Source of the DNA: Methylovirgula sp.
GTDB lineage: Bacteria; Pseudomonadota; Alphaproteobacteria; Rhizobiales; Beijerinckiaceae
Assembly: GCA_030038595.1 (NCBI GenBank)
Contig: JASHSW010000097.1
Location: 1-16,542, forward strand
Direction: 5' to 3'
DNA length: 16,542 nt
The translations under genes and the position numbers were made by a program. The notes under the pieces were generated by a model, which saw only the letters and a list, made by a program, of their open reading frames with translations, was not told the origin of the DNA and did not search any database. How positions within the stretch are numbered: position 1 is the first letter of the stretch; each line of letters opens with the position of its first letter. Shown in pieces: positions 16,384 through 16,542 of the stretch.

Positions 16384-16542
16384 TCAATGCCCCTTTCGAT
16401 AGGGCATGTTGTCGAGCGGATCGGCGCGCAGCTCGTAAGAGCGGCGAAGTTGATCGATGGCGCCGCGCGCGCCGCGCAAAGCTGCATTCCCGACGCGCGG
16501 CCGGAACCCGGCCAACGTCCAGTTGCTTCCGCCGCCCGGAGC
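16384..16542 (-). CDS. C-terminal end of an unrecognised protein
   Basis: The last 52 codons of a reading frame enter from the right edge and end with TGA at 16384-16386. The visible part begins APGGGSNWTLAGF, is rich in Arg, and ends LDNMPYRKGH. It has no membrane segment and no motif I can assign. I believe it is coding because the frame stays open to the edge, its third positions are G/C-rich like the neighbouring genes, and the residue mix is ordinary. An alternative 128-codon frame (16101-16487) running into fabH looks compositionally unnatural. It lies about 128 bases upstream of the chosen fabH start on the same strand. Confidence 0.5.
   Translation of the reverse strand, partial: APGGGSNWTLAGFRPRVGNAALRGARGAIDQLRRSYELRADPLDNMPYRKGH

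Noticed and set aside
16101..16487. A 128-codon minus-strand frame overlapping the fabH start
   Set aside because: It overlaps 150 bases of well-conserved fabH in another frame and has an unnatural residue mix with many Cys, Arg and Pro.
1..16542. Search for mobile elements, CRISPR arrays, toxin-antitoxin pairs, tRNA genes or a new defence system
   Set aside because: No transposase, integrase, regularly spaced repeats, small paired genes or tRNA-like folds were seen; the gene content is mostly housekeeping.

Overview
The window is GC-rich chromosomal DNA carrying mostly housekeeping genes. The protein set (an rplY/Ctc-type L25 followed by pth, a HrcA and MutS of alphaproteobacterial type, HrpB, Kup, and a Cache-type hybrid kinase with a GGIAHDFNN H-box) suggests an alphaproteobacterium, most likely of the Hyphomicrobiales (Rhizobiales). 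I cannot name a genus from this sequence alone. I see no insertion sequence, phage gene, CRISPR array, tRNA or rRNA.

Layout. Left end (1-1786, all minus strand): the start of purL, then pth, then rplY. The last two read rplY to pth as a translation-related pair, with a good sigma70-like promoter in front of rplY. Middle left: a plus-strand FAD-dependent monooxygenase (1979-3193) faces the minus-strand helicase gene hrpB (3339-5801), and the plus-strand potassium transporter kup (6063-7985) diverges from hrpB. Middle: a minus-strand small membrane protein made of three repeated helix hairpins (8075-8752, HdeD/DUF308-like in appearance) converges with kup at a hairpin terminator and diverges from mutS (9059-11785). 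Right: mutS meets hrcA tail to tail with a 4-base overlap in which the palindrome CTAG provides a TAG stop on each strand. Upstream of hrcA on the minus strand lie a hybrid sensor histidine kinase (12950-15151), a stand-alone FabH-type ketoacyl synthase (15263-16255) and the last 52 codons of an unrecognised protein at the right edge.

How the genes work together. Most neighbours are functionally independent: purine synthesis, translation, RNA helicase, potassium uptake, mismatch repair, heat-shock repression, signalling and fatty-acid initiation. The only clear functional pair is rplY-pth. The fabH-kinase-hrcA stretch is codirectional, but a hairpin terminator lies directly after fabH and a strong hairpin without a U-tract directly after the kinase, so these are probably separate or only partly coupled transcription units.

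I did not find a convincing new multi-gene system. The items most worth a second look are the triplicated-hairpin membrane protein, the FabH lying outside the usual plsX-fabH context, the orphan hybrid kinase, an 11-base sequence shared by the kinase and fabH upstream regions, and the unusual setting of hrcA.
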